Made by a program: the position numbers and the translations under genes
Notes under the pieces: model-generated
What the model was told of the DNA's origin: nothing
What the model saw: only the letters and a program-made list of their open reading frames with translations
The model's database searches: none
Source: Variovorax paradoxus EPS
GTDB lineage: Bacteria > Pseudomonadota > Gammaproteobacteria > Burkholderiales > Burkholderiaceae_C
DNA length: 64,000 bases
Reading direction: 5' to 3'
Assembly: GCF_000184745.1 (NCBI RefSeq)
Contig: NC_014931.1
Span: 2,170,001-2,234,000 of the forward strand
Shown: one piece after another, positions 7,981 to 15,604 of the stretch
Numbering within the stretch: position 1 is the stretch's first letter
How the letters are laid out: the number at the start of each line of letters is the position of its first letter

Positions 7981-8018
7981 TTGCGCTCCTCGTAGGCCGG
8001 TTGGTGGCCCTGAGAAGT

Positions 8019-8062
8019 AATTTAGCGAAACGCAAAATGACTGTCAATAGCGAAACGCGAAA
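8019..8062 (-). promoter_or_regulatory. PL promoter with two repressor operators
   Basis: Read on the - strand there is a TTGACA -35 (8047-8042), a 17-base spacer and a TAAATT -10 (8024-8019), a near-consensus sigma70 promoter driving the leftward operon. Two 17-bp imperfect palindromes cover it: TTTAGCG-AAA-CGCAAAA at 8021-8037 over the -10, and AATAGCG-AAA-CGCGAAA at 8046-8062 over the -35. Three further copies lie at PR. The layout parallels lambda OL/OR, so these are assigned as operators of the repressor and Cro-like proteins encoded next to them. Confidence 0.8.
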
Positions 8063-8101
8063 TTGCCTCGATATTGGTTTTGGCCCTGTGGCGAGGGGCG
8101 C

Positions 8102-8124
8102 AAAAAAGCCCGCGCGAGGCGGGC
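8102..8124 (-). terminator. Rho-independent terminator of the repressor gene
   Basis: GCCCGC (8108-8113) pairs with GCGGGC (8119-8124) around a five-base loop. On the - strand the stem is followed by six T residues (A-run at 8102-8107 on the + strand). It lies 33 bases beyond the repressor stop and just upstream of PL, so it separates repressor transcription from the leftward operon. Confidence 0.8.
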
Positions 8125-8156
8125 TTCGGTGTGCGGGGGGAGGGGGGAGGCTGGGG

Positions 8157-8888
8157 CTAGTACTGCTCGCTTTTCCACACCGTCAGGATCTTCCCGATGA
8201 TGTGTAGATGCGGATTCTTGGGTGAGATGTCGTAGGGCGGGAAGTCGTCCTTGTTCTTGGAAATGACGCGCAGAACAAAGCCGGGCCCGTTGAACTCGGG
8301 GACCCGCTGCAAGATCTTGATGTAGCCCTCGTCGCCCACGCGGAAGAAGTAGACCCCTTCGTGATCGACGCGATTCACGCCGCGATCCATCAGCAGCGGG
8401 TCGCCGGGGTTGAACATCCCCTTCATCGACGGACCGAACCCTGTGACGATGCAGAGGTTCGCCAGGCTGGTGTACGAGCGCACGTTCAGCTGCAACCACT
8501 CTCGATCGACCTTCCAGCTCTTAATGATGCCGGGTGGCTCCGCTTCCAGCAGCAGCTTGCCCCGCGTGTCCATCCCGCCGCCGACTTCGTACTGGACGAT
8601 TACCACCTCGTTTTCGCTCACGCTCGGCGCGGGCGATGGCGGGACGGTCGAGGCTTGATGTTCCTGGTCCAGCCAGCCCTCGGGCTTTTTAGCGGCCTCC
8701 TCAATGCGGCGCGCGGTCTCTTTTCGCATCCCGCGCGGCTTGCCTGTTTTTGAGTCTTTCGCTCCATCGCGCAGGTTTGCGAACTGCGCGGCAGACATGT
8801 TGACGATGCGCGCAGCTTCAGCTGGGCCGCCCCGTTCCTGCTCGATCAATCGCAGGTTCTCTCGCCTGATTTCGTCAATGTCTTTCAT
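8157..8888 (-). CDS. CI-like prophage repressor with S24 (LexA-type) domain
   Basis: A 243-residue repressor expected to keep the lytic promoters off. The N-terminus (about 1-75) is an XRE-like helical DNA-binding domain (EAARIVNMSAAQFANLRDG as the turn region). A Pro/Ser linker follows, then a beta-rich S24 peptidase domain with the nucleophile Ser154 in FGPSMKG and the general base Lys191 in GYIKILQR. The 37-residue spacing between them fits the family. Both catalytic residues are present, so RecA-stimulated self-cleavage is plausible, although no clear Ala-Gly cleavage site is seen. It is divergent from the Cro-like gene across an 86-base operator region. Confidence 0.88.
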   Translation of the reverse strand: MKDIDEIRRENLRLIEQERGGPAEAARIVNMSAAQFANLRDGAKDSKTGKPRGMRKETARRIEEAAKKPEGWLDQEHQASTVPPSPAPSVSENEVVIVQYEVGGGMDTRGKLLLEAEPPGIIKSWKVDREWLQLNVRSYTSLANLCIVTGFGPSMKGMFNPGDPLLMDRGVNRVDHEGVYFFRVGDEGYIKILQRVPEFNGPGFVLRVISKNKDDFPPYDISPKNPHLHIIGKILTVWKSEQY

Positions 8889-8899
8889 GGGCGGGATTC

Positions 8900-8967
8900 G
8901 ATAGCAAAACGCGAAAAACGTACATGCGCGTTTCGCTATTGACGATGCTTTCGCGTAACGCTAAATT
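8900..8967 (+). promoter_or_regulatory. PR promoter with three repressor operators
   Basis: TTGACG (8939-8944), 17 bases, TAAATT (8962-8967) form PR reading toward the Cro-like gene. Three copies of the 17-bp operator lie here: GATAGCA-AAA-CGCGAAA (8900-8916, nearest the repressor start), ATGCGCG-TTT-CGCTATT (8924-8940, over the -35) and TTTCGCG-TAA-CGCTAAA (8949-8965, over spacer and -10). The last is the most symmetric. The expected transcription start falls at about 8973-8975, at or next to the ATG at 8975. Confidence 0.8.
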
Positions 8968-8974
8968 AGAGGCT

Positions 8975-9262
8975 ATGGACCTGAAAACATACCTCTCCGG
9001 CGCCGGCCGGGGCGCCGCTTCCCGGCTTAGCCGCGAAATTGGTGTCTCGCCCGTATTGATCTCCCAGTGGGCATCGGACGCGCGGCCGGTTCCAGCCGAG
9101 AGGTGCCCGCCGATCGAGCGGGCGACCAGCGGCGTGGTGACGTGCGAGACGTTGAACCCAAACGAGCCCTGGCGCCGCATACCTGATTCGGCTTGGCCGA
9201 ACCCTCAGGGCCGCCCGGTACTCGATTTCGCTGCACGGGCCAACGCAGAGGAGGCTGCGTGA
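8975..9262 (+). CDS. Cro/YdaS-like regulator
   Basis: A 95-residue protein with a helix-turn-helix at about residues 2-50 (DLKTYLSGAGRGAASRLSRE, then GVSPVLISQWASDARPVPA) and the PPIERATSG and E-T-L/P-W-R-R signature common to YdaS/Cro-type proteins of Burkholderiales prophages. It is the first gene rightward of PR and divergent from the repressor, as expected for the lytic-side switch protein. Its mRNA may be leaderless, because the -10 box ends seven bases before the ATG. The stop overlaps the next ATG (TGATG). Confidence 0.82.
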   Translation: MDLKTYLSGAGRGAASRLSREIGVSPVLISQWASDARPVPAERCPPIERATSGVVTCETLNPNEPWRRIPDSAWPNPQGRPVLDFAARANAEEAA

Positions 9263-9561
9263 TGCGGAGCACGACCAAGCAAGGGCCGCGTACGCGAGCG
9301 CTCGTGCGCCGAAACGTCAGCCGGGTGGAAATGCTCTTTTCAGCCGTGCAGGACGGCTGCGCTCGTGTCGACCTCAGGCTTCGGGGTCCATCGCTGGCGG
9401 AGGCGGTTGCATCAGAAATGCAAACGCTGCCTTGGCGTGCGCCGCTCCAGACGGGTTCAGAACCAAGCCCGGTTGTGCCAGGGACTGCCCAAGCATCCGC
9501 TCCGCATAAATCTGAGCAGCCTCGCGGTTCGGATGGGTGTGCAGAAGGGCTCGCACCATGA
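9262..9561 (+). CDS. Possible small protein downstream of Cro (low confidence)
   Basis: An open frame of 99 codons begins at an ATG overlapping the Cro-like stop. Its first 45 residues (basic, TRALVRRNVSRVEMLF) could be a short DNA-binding protein of the kind that follows cro in many phages. The second half runs antisense to the better-supported gene at 9374-9634 and has the composition of a shadow frame. Either only part of this is a gene or the frame is spurious. Confidence 0.3.
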   Translation: MRSTTKQGPRTRALVRRNVSRVEMLFSAVQDGCARVDLRLRGPSLAEAVASEMQTLPWRAPLQTGSEPSPVVPGTAQASAPHKSEQPRGSDGCAEGLAP

Positions 9562-9634
9562 GTTCGGTCGCTGCACTGCGAGCCGCAATCAGCTCCATCG
9601 TGTCCGTGAGCTTTTTGAGGGACTCCACATCCAT
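9374..9634 (-). CDS. Small helical protein, paralogue of the gene at 42845
   Basis: An 86-residue protein on the strand opposite to the surrounding early genes. Its core ELMVRALLHTHPNREAA matches TIMKAMLRALILTHPDKAR in the - strand gene at 42845-43105. The spacing is similar and a Leu..Gln ending follows, so the two are paralogues. GAGGGGC lies upstream of the ATG. The N-terminal half is an amphipathic helix and the C-terminus is Pro-rich. The family is unrecognised; opposite-strand placement suggests independent expression. Confidence 0.62.
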   Translation of the reverse strand: MDVESLKKLTDTMELIAARSAATELMVRALLHTHPNREAAQIYAERMLGQSLAQPGLVLNPSGAAHAKAAFAFLMQPPPPAMDPEA

Positions 9635-9733
9635 TTTGTCTGCCCCTCGCGGGGTCCGTGTTGAGGAACTCGGACTCTACCCCGCGGGGGCGCGGGCACC
9701 TCGTCGTCACCTCCGTCCCCCGAAGGCCGCCTG

Positions 9734-9913
9734 ATGCACATCAAGTCCCTTTTCACACTGGACCACTCCGAGGTTGTCGACCTCGCCGAGCAGGCTGCCG
9801 AGCGGGGCGAAGAGCTCGCCCTGGCGAACCCGTTCCCCGAAGGCAGTTGGCGCCACACCGTCTTCCGCGACGTGTTCGCTGCCCGCGTCGCCGACCTGCA
9901 GCCGATCGGCTGA
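9734..9913 (+). CDS. 59-residue hypothetical early protein
   Basis: A short gene read directly: MHIKSLFTLDHSEVVDLAEQ, an acidic helix, then NPFPEGSWRHTVFRDVFAAR. The density of conserved-looking Trp/Phe/Arg residues and the early-operon position support a real protein. It restarts the rightward operon after the opposite-strand gene. No strong ribosome site is visible, and the family is unknown. Confidence 0.5.
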   Translation: MHIKSLFTLDHSEVVDLAEQAAERGEELALANPFPEGSWRHTVFRDVFAARVADLQPIG

Positions 9914-9940
9914 CCACTTCACCCCCACCACGAGTTCGAG

Positions 9941-10255
9941 ATGTCCACCATCGACCAAGACCAAGAGCCGGCCTTCGCCCGCGGCATCGCCGGGCCACTC
10001 GGAAAGCTGACCGAGGACCTGAAGACCAAGGTTGACGAAACGACTAACGAGGTATTCCTGAGGCACTGCCGCCTGAGCAACACCGACACGGCCACGCTGC
10101 TGCGCGACTTCATCTACCTGACCTGCTACGGCAAGACGTGGCGACAAATGGTTGCGGAGAAGTTGATTCATGACGGGGAGCGTACCGACGCGATGCGCAA
10201 ACTGACAGGGCCTTTTGAGGGCCCCGAATTCGCGCAGCGGGGAGGGCACCACTGA
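9941..10255 (+). CDS. Hypothetical early protein
   Basis: A 104-residue protein overlapping the methylase start (TGATG). Its centre is a helical bundle pattern (LTEDLKTKVDETTNEVFLRH, then LRDFIYLTCYGKTWRQMVAE). The composition is that of a soluble phage protein with no membrane segment. I do not recognise the family. It is first in the long chain of coupled genes that runs to 17.3 kb. Confidence 0.55.
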   Translation: MSTIDQDQEPAFARGIAGPLGKLTEDLKTKVDETTNEVFLRHCRLSNTDTATLLRDFIYLTCYGKTWRQMVAEKLIHDGERTDAMRKLTGPFEGPEFAQRGGHH

Positions 10256-11421
10256 TGGACTGGCTCAACCGCTGCCACTTCGGTGACGTGCGCATGGTCC
10301 TGCGGCGCATGATCGCGGACGGCGTTCAGGTGCACACCATCGTGACGTCGCCGCCGTACTGGGGGCTGCGCTCCTATCTGCCCGCAGGTCATCCGAACAA
10401 GGTGCATGAGATCGGCAGCGAGCCGACCTTGGCTGAATTTCTCGCCGGCATGGTCGAGGTCTTCGACCTATGCCGACAAGTGCTGCGTGATGACGGGACC
10501 ATGTGGGTGAACATGGGCGACAGCTACGCCGCGTCGAGCCTATCGAACCACGGCCGCGGCAAAGCGACGCCGGCAACAAACAGCCGTGGCGCGCTGCAGC
10601 CGGGTGCAGCCTGGGAGAACCCGCCGCGGCGCATGCCAGGAGAGGGGCTGAAGTCCAAGGACCTGGTGGGCCAGCCCTGGCGCCTTGCGTTTGCATTGCA
10701 GGACGCTGGCTGGTGGCTGCGTCAGGACGTCATTTGGCACAAGCCGAACCCGATGCCCGAGAGCATTCGTGATCGCTGCACGAAGGCGCACGAGTACATC
10801 TTCCTGCTGGCAAAGAGCGAGCGCTACTACTACGACTTCGAGGCCATGCAAGAGCCTGTGCAGGGCACAGCGCACGCGCGTCGTGCAATGCCCAAGCATC
10901 CATCTGGTTGGGCCCAAGGCGACGCACCGCACACCGCCGCGGCGCATCAGACAGCGGAAGCCCACCGAAAGACAAACGGGGTGGGCTGGGGGTATTCCGA
11001 TGCCGACCCGAAGGCGAGAACCACGCGCGCAGCAAATGACCCGCAGCCGGGTGTAGGTCGCCGCGCTCGCAAGTTGGCCGAAGCTGGAAGCGGCACGAAG
11101 CTCAATGCAAGCTATGACGCCGCGATCGGCTCGGGCGACCTAACCACCAAACGCAACCGCCGCAGCGTCTGGACGGTGCCGAGTGAGCCCTACAGCGGCG
11201 CGCACTTCGCGACGTTCCCGCGAAAGTTGATCGAACCCTGCATTCTGGCCGGATGCCCGGTCGGCGGAACCGTCCTCGACATCTTCTTCGGCTCGGGTAC
11301 CACCGGTGAAGTGGCGCAAGCCTTGGGGCGCAACTTCATCGGAATCGAGCTCAACGCGGCGAACGAGTCGCTGCAGGCCGATCGACTGCGGCAACCGTCG
11401 CTTCGTCTGGAGGCGGCATGA
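10255..11421 (+). CDS. Beta-type DNA methyltransferase (N4-cytosine or N6-adenine)
   Basis: A 388-residue methylase. The catalytic motif TSPPYWGLR is at residues 31-39 and the SAM-binding motif I lies near the C-terminus (VLDIFFGSGTTGEVAQALG, about 340-358), so the order is that of the beta class. SPPY favours N4-cytosine but does not exclude N6-adenine. The middle (about 195-300) is a variable, probably target-recognition region. No restriction nuclease is adjacent except the PD-(D/E)XK-like gene that overlaps its 3' end. The likely role is protection of phage DNA from host restriction, inferred. Confidence 0.88.
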   Translation: MDWLNRCHFGDVRMVLRRMIADGVQVHTIVTSPPYWGLRSYLPAGHPNKVHEIGSEPTLAEFLAGMVEVFDLCRQVLRDDGTMWVNMGDSYAASSLSNHGRGKATPATNSRGALQPGAAWENPPRRMPGEGLKSKDLVGQPWRLAFALQDAGWWLRQDVIWHKPNPMPESIRDRCTKAHEYIFLLAKSERYYYDFEAMQEPVQGTAHARRAMPKHPSGWAQGDAPHTAAAHQTAEAHRKTNGVGWGYSDADPKARTTRAANDPQPGVGRRARKLAEAGSGTKLNASYDAAIGSGDLTTKRNRRSVWTVPSEPYSGAHFATFPRKLIEPCILAGCPVGGTVLDIFFGSGTTGEVAQALGRNFIGIELNAANESLQADRLRQPSLRLEAA

Positions 11422-12263
11422 GCCAATTGCAGCTCGATGATTTGACGACTCAGGCGCTGGACGCAGTCGATTCCGGCACGCCAGCGCCTGAGCCTGCCGC
11501 GGCAGCGCCGATCGGCAAGGTGACCACACCGATGGTCAACGCGCACATGGCCGCCACTTACAGCGAGGCCAACGGCTATGCCTGCCTGTTCGAGGTCGCC
11601 AACGGCACTGGCTCGAATGCATCGCGCGCTGCCGACATCGTGGTGCTCAACCTCTGGCCGTCCCGTGGCATGGACTACAACGGCTACGAGGTGAAGACCG
11701 CGCGCTCCGACTGGCTGCGCGAGCTCAAGCAGCCGGAGAAGGCTTGGCCCGTCATGCAGTACATGGACCGCTGGTGGCTTCTCGCAGCGCCCAACGTGGC
11801 GAAGCTGGATGAGATCCCCTCGAACTGGGGGTTCATGGAATTCAACGGCTTGAAGTGCCGAGTCATGAAGCCGGCGCCGAAGCTGGAGCCCAAGGCCGTG
11901 ACCAAGACCTTCCTCGGCGCGCTGCTGCGCAAGCCGGTGCGCGATGTCGAAGGCATGGTCAACCGCGCCAAGAACGCGGCGCTGGCCGAGGTCGACAAGA
12001 CCGTCGAAGAGCGGATTGCGAAGGAGATGCGCCGGCGCGGCGAGAAGCACCAGGAGCTGGTCGACAAGCTGGCCAAGCTCCAGGAGGCGACTGGTATTGA
12101 TCTGCTCGGCTGGCAGCCCGAAGAAAGCCAGGTGCACGCCATCAAGTTCGCGCTGCAAGCCGACCCGATGTCTTCGTGGCGCGGTCTACCGGGTGCCGTC
12201 CGCAATGTCGAGCAGGCGCTCGAATCGCTGCGCGACCTGCAGGGAAAGGTTGGTGGCCAATGA
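11418..12263 (+). CDS. PD-(D/E)XK-like nuclease-fold protein
   Basis: A 281-residue protein. Residues 68-98 carry ASRAADIVVLNLW then GYEVKTARSDWLRE, giving Asp73 and the Glu91-X-Lys93 pair of a PD-(D/E)XK active site. This resembles MmcB-like and phage recombination/repair nucleases. The C-terminal half (about 170-281) is helical with charged coiled-coil stretches (EERIAKEMRRRGEKHQELVD). It overlaps both the methylase and the next gene by four bases. It may be a nuclease acting with the methylase or in repair; activity is inferred from motif spacing only. Confidence 0.62.
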   Translation: MSQLQLDDLTTQALDAVDSGTPAPEPAAAAPIGKVTTPMVNAHMAATYSEANGYACLFEVANGTGSNASRAADIVVLNLWPSRGMDYNGYEVKTARSDWLRELKQPEKAWPVMQYMDRWWLLAAPNVAKLDEIPSNWGFMEFNGLKCRVMKPAPKLEPKAVTKTFLGALLRKPVRDVEGMVNRAKNAALAEVDKTVEERIAKEMRRRGEKHQELVDKLAKLQEATGIDLLGWQPEESQVHAIKFALQADPMSSWRGLPGAVRNVEQALESLRDLQGKVGGQ

Positions 12264-12562
12264 GCGTCTCCGAAACCTCCGCCGAAGCCTACCGCTCGCT
12301 GTCCCCATCGCTCTACTTGTCGCCGAAGGAGGAGCAGGTCATGCGCCTGTTCCGTCCCGGCGTGTCGCTGAGCCGCCAGCAGATCAGCCAGAAGGCCCGC
12401 ATGCCGATCAACGGCGTGTGCGGCCGCGTCGATTCCCTGCTGGCCGCCCGCCGGCTCGAAGAGCGTGGCTTCCGCATCGATCCCAAAACCAACAAGCGCC
12501 AGAAGCTGCTGCGCATCCCGCAGCCCGATCAGGCCCGCCTTTTTCCGGAGGTGGAAAGTTGA
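12260..12562 (+). CDS. Small winged-helix-like protein
   Basis: A 100-residue basic protein starting at an ATG overlapping the previous stop. The segment VMRLFRPGVSLSRQQISQKA, then MPINGVCGRVDSLLAARRLEE, reads as a helix-turn-helix/winged-helix domain of the kind that governs phage gene expression or replication-origin binding. The C-terminal part (DPKTNKRQKLLRI) would be the wing. The family is not named. Confidence 0.6.
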   Translation: MSVSETSAEAYRSLSPSLYLSPKEEQVMRLFRPGVSLSRQQISQKARMPINGVCGRVDSLLAARRLEERGFRIDPKTNKRQKLLRIPQPDQARLFPEVES

Positions 12563-13425
12563 TGCGCGATCCTTTCAAGCTGATCGGCCCCACCTGCCTG
12601 AGCTTTAGTGGTGGCCGCACCAGCGCATATATGCTGTGGCGCGTGCTGCAGGCCAACACGCGCGAGGACCGCGCGCGCTGGCTGGTGGTGTGCTTCGCGA
12701 ACACCGGCCTGGAGGCCGAAGAGACGTTGCAGTTCGTCGCGCGCTGCTCTCACGAGTGGGGAGTGCGCATCGTGTGGCTGGAGTACCTGGGCGACGATGA
12801 CCGAATGTTCCGCGCCTTCACCGATCCGAGGTGGGCGGCGCGAGAGGGTGAACCGTTCACAGCATTGATTCGGCGCCGGCAGTTTTTGCCAAACCCGGTT
12901 AGTCGCTTCTGCACCAGCGAACTGAAGATCCGCACCATGCACCGCTACCTGCGCGCCTTCCATGCGTGGCCGGAGTGGGACCAGCTCATCGGCATTCGCG
13001 CCGATGAGCAGCGCCGCGTGTCGAAGATTCGCGCCCGCGGCACCAGCACCGAGACCAAGGACGAGACCATGTGCATGCCGTTGGCCGATGCCGGCGTGAG
13101 CGTGCAAGACGTTGCGGCGTTTTGGAAAGCCCAAGCCTTCGACCTCGAACTGGGGACAGCCAACGGACGCACGATGGAAGGGAACTGTGTCTATTGCTTC
13201 AACAAGCCGCCGGCACAGCGCCTCTCGATCGCCCGCGCGGGGCGCTACCCGATCACGTGGTGGGTTCGCGCCGAAGACGGTTCGATGATCCCGGGCGCCA
13301 CCGGCCGGGGAGCGCGGTTCACCAAGGACGGCCCGAGCTACGCCCAGATCGAGCAGTACGCCGCCGACCAGGTTGACATGTTCGACCACGACGAGGAAGC
13401 CCTCGCATGCTTCTGTGGGGACTGA
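12562..13425 (+). CDS. PAPS-reductase/ATP-pyrophosphatase family protein
   Basis: A 287-residue protein of the phosphoadenosine phosphosulfate reductase fold. The nucleotide-binding PP-motif SFSGGRTSAYML is at residues 14-25, followed by a strand and WLVVCFANTG. Cysteines occur in SRFCTSELKIRTM and as a pair in the CVYCF motif (near residue 213), with a final FCGD. Phage members of the family are common but their substrates are mostly unknown; sulfur transfer in DNA or RNA modification is one possibility because methylase and nuclease-fold genes lie just upstream. Metabolic PAPS reduction is unlikely here. Confidence 0.78.
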   Translation: MRDPFKLIGPTCLSFSGGRTSAYMLWRVLQANTREDRARWLVVCFANTGLEAEETLQFVARCSHEWGVRIVWLEYLGDDDRMFRAFTDPRWAAREGEPFTALIRRRQFLPNPVSRFCTSELKIRTMHRYLRAFHAWPEWDQLIGIRADEQRRVSKIRARGTSTETKDETMCMPLADAGVSVQDVAAFWKAQAFDLELGTANGRTMEGNCVYCFNKPPAQRLSIARAGRYPITWWVRAEDGSMIPGATGRGARFTKDGPSYAQIEQYAADQVDMFDHDEEALACFCGD

Positions 13426-13426
13426 C

Positions 13427-14380
13427 GTGACGAGACCAGTTCCATACCCTGCAGATACCCGCGCGAAGGGCTGGCGCTTCGAGCTTGACCACGAGCGTAT
13501 CGAGCAATCAGACACCTGGGCGCTCGCGCCAGCGGACGTGAAGCCGTGGCTGCTGATGCTGTGGCTTTCGGCCTGGCGCCAGGAACCCTGCGGCTCCCTG
13601 CCCAACGAAGACGAGCTCATCGCGGTGCGCATTGGCATGCCCATGAAGACCTTCGCCAAGGTGCGATCCAAGCTCATGCGCGGCTGGTGGGAGGCCTCGG
13701 ACGGCCGCCTATATCACGACACGGTGACGAAGCGCGTCCTGGAGATGCTGGCCGCCCGCGAGGCGGAGCGCCGCCGGAAGGCCGAGTACCGCCAACGGAA
13801 AGAGGCGGAAAGGACTGGTCTGTCCCATGGGACAGACGATGGACACCAGCAGGACGACACCCGGAGCGACACCGGGAGAGACGGCACCGGAACCGGAACC
13901 GGAACCAGTACTGGTAAAGAAGAAAACCACCACCACGCCCGAACTACGGCCGGATCGGTGGGGGTGGATGGGCAAAGCCCAACGAAGGCAGGGGAGGTCT
14001 GCCGTGCGATCAAGGCGCGCAAGGTCGCCGACGTCAATCCGTCGAACCCGGAGCTCGTCGCGCTGATCGCGAAGGGCGTGCCCGTCGAAACCTTTGAAGC
14101 CGCGGCCGACATCTGCGCCAAGGCCACCCCGCCCAAGGGCTTCGCCTACCTGCTGGGCATCGTGAAGCGCCAGCTCGGCGAGGCCGCGCAGATCGCCTCC
14201 GGCGTCGGCATGCCTGAGAAGCCCTGGGACGAGAACCGCTCGACCATCGAAGCGAAGGGCGAGGAGCTATGCCTGGGCCGATGGAACGAGCACGACCTCA
14301 GCGTCAGCCGCGAGACGTTCCCGCAATACACCGCCCGCATTCGCCGCGCGGTGGAGCAACGACAAGGAGTACCCGCATGA
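13427..14380 (+). CDS. DUF1376/YdaU-type phage replication protein
   Basis: A 317-residue protein. It starts with GTG (MTRPVPYPADTRAKGWRFEL), one base after the previous stop. The N-terminal 110 residues have the DUF1376 pattern (LMLWLSAWRQEPCGSLPNDE-like core, then VRSKLMRGWWEASDGRLYH). A charged helix follows (AAREAERRRKAEYRQRKEAE), then a hydrophilic linker and a C-terminal domain ending in TARIRRAVEQRQ. The layout of winged helix, linker and small C-terminal domain is that of phage replication initiators or helicase loaders. No helicase is in the window, so host DnaB would be recruited. Confidence 0.72.
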   Translation: MTRPVPYPADTRAKGWRFELDHERIEQSDTWALAPADVKPWLLMLWLSAWRQEPCGSLPNEDELIAVRIGMPMKTFAKVRSKLMRGWWEASDGRLYHDTVTKRVLEMLAAREAERRRKAEYRQRKEAERTGLSHGTDDGHQQDDTRSDTGRDGTGTGTGTSTGKEENHHHARTTAGSVGVDGQSPTKAGEVCRAIKARKVADVNPSNPELVALIAKGVPVETFEAAADICAKATPPKGFAYLLGIVKRQLGEAAQIASGVGMPEKPWDENRSTIEAKGEELCLGRWNEHDLSVSRETFPQYTARIRRAVEQRQGVPA

Positions 14381-14619
14381 CCAACGCAACAGCCATCACC
14401 CGCGTTGCTGTGTCCGCGCAGCAGCAATTGCACGCGATCGCCTGCATGGAGCGCTCGCTGCTTCAGCGCGGCGAGCTTTCGGTCCCGGCCAGCGAAGCCT
14501 TCAATCGGTATCGCGCAGTGCAGCAGAGCCGCCTCGCTGTGTGCGCCGAGCACTTCGCCGCCCTTGTACCGGCGAACGACTGCGCCTTTATTCCAACCCA
14601 GGAGCCTGAACCGGCATGA
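14377..14619 (+). CDS. Small hypothetical protein
   Basis: An 80-residue protein coupled at both ends by four-base overlaps. It is largely helical with two cysteines (LHAIACMERSLLQRGELSV and AVCAEHFAALVPANDC). It resembles the short unassigned proteins between replication and Nin-type genes in many prophages. No family is recognised. Confidence 0.5.
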   Translation: MTNATAITRVAVSAQQQLHAIACMERSLLQRGELSVPASEAFNRYRAVQQSRLAVCAEHFAALVPANDCAFIPTQEPEPA

Positions 14620-15344
14620 ACACGCGCCGCCCGATCATCAAATTCGACCTGGACGAGGTTTTCGCCTGTATCCGGGAAACGCCGGTTCGCTGGAGTGACC
14701 TGGCAAGAACTAAGACCGCACGCCGCCTGCTGCGCCCGATCATCGACGAACTGTTGGCCAGCGGTGCAGTGAAGTTCGTGCGCCTTGATGGCAGCCGGCA
14801 TTTCGCCGTGGCGGCATGGTGCCCGTCGAAGCAGGAGCAACTGGACGAGATCTACGGCCGCTGCCGTGCGGTCGACGGCTGCATGTTGTGGACTGGGCGC
14901 ATCGACCCCGACCGGGGCCCGGCCATGTACGCCGCCTGGGCTGGCACCGAGCGCTCTGTGCGCCGGCGCATCTGGGGAGTCAGGCAGCGGAAGCTCAACC
15001 GCGCCACCACGATCACGATGACCTGTGCGAATCCGGACGACTGCGTGCTGTTCGAGCACATGCAGCGCGCCAACCGCGGCGTGAAGCTGAAGGGCAAGCC
15101 CAAGACGCTGCTGCACCGGAACGCCATTGCGGCAGCCAAGCGCAAGGCCACGGGGAAGCTCAACGACGAGAGGGTCGCCCTAATCCTCACGAGCGAGAAG
15201 AGCACCCGGTGTCTCGCGCGCGAGATGGACGTGAGTCAGGCCACGGTGCAGGCAGTGAGGTCTGGCGATCGCTGGCGCAACTACCGCGCCACGCCTTTTA
15301 CAGGTCTTGACGCTGCCAACGATGCGGAAAGGCGCCGCGCATGA
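14616..15344 (+). CDS. HNH/homing-endonuclease-like DNA-binding protein, nuclease motif degenerate
   Basis: A 242-residue protein. The N-terminal 75 residues look like a winged helix. Residues about 85-155 follow the layout of an HNH_3-type nuclease (YGRCRAVDGCMLWTG, then a basic region, then MTCANPDDCVLFEHMQRANR), but the catalytic histidine expected before the cysteine-rich loop is missing. The C-terminus (KLNDERVALILTS, LAREMDVSQATVQAVRSGDRW) is the helix-turn-helix that follows the nuclease in such enzymes. The domain order is therefore preserved while the active site seems lost, suggesting a DNA-binding regulator derived from a nuclease. The basis is pattern comparison only. Confidence 0.55.
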   Translation: MNTRRPIIKFDLDEVFACIRETPVRWSDLARTKTARRLLRPIIDELLASGAVKFVRLDGSRHFAVAAWCPSKQEQLDEIYGRCRAVDGCMLWTGRIDPDRGPAMYAAWAGTERSVRRRIWGVRQRKLNRATTITMTCANPDDCVLFEHMQRANRGVKLKGKPKTLLHRNAIAAAKRKATGKLNDERVALILTSEKSTRCLAREMDVSQATVQAVRSGDRWRNYRATPFTGLDAANDAERRRA

Positions 15345-15604
15345 CGTGCCCGAACTGCGCCCGCGCAGCTGTGCGCGCTGACTGGCCAGGCTACACCGCC
15401 AACTGTCGCGAATGCCTCGCCCGCGGCATTGCCAACGGGCCAGAGTACTGGCGCTCCCGCAAAGACGGCACGCTGCGCGACGAGTACAAGACGGCGCTGC
15501 GGACCATCTGGGGCGAGGAGTGGAAGGCCGGCCACGACGCGGTCAAGACCGCGGCCGCGCGCATGGATGCCTTGCGCAGCTCGCCGCAAGGAGCGCTGCT
15601 GTGA
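15341..15604 (+). CDS. Small zinc-ribbon-like protein
   Basis: An 87-residue protein with a CPNC pair at the N-terminus and a CREC pair about 20 residues later, giving a four-cysteine zinc site. A charged helical C-terminus follows (RDEYKTALRTIWGEEWKAGH). Such proteins accompany RuvC-like and NinB genes in lambdoid-type nin regions. It overlaps neighbours on both sides. Nucleic-acid binding is likely but unproved. Confidence 0.58.
   Translation: MTCPNCARAAVRADWPGYTANCRECLARGIANGPEYWRSRKDGTLRDEYKTALRTIWGEEWKAGHDAVKTAAARMDALRSSPQGALL

Noticed and set aside
8100..8160. Hairpin near 8108 as part of the operator array
   Set aside because: Its A-tract on the correct side makes a standard terminator for the repressor gene, and the sequence does not match the operator consensus.
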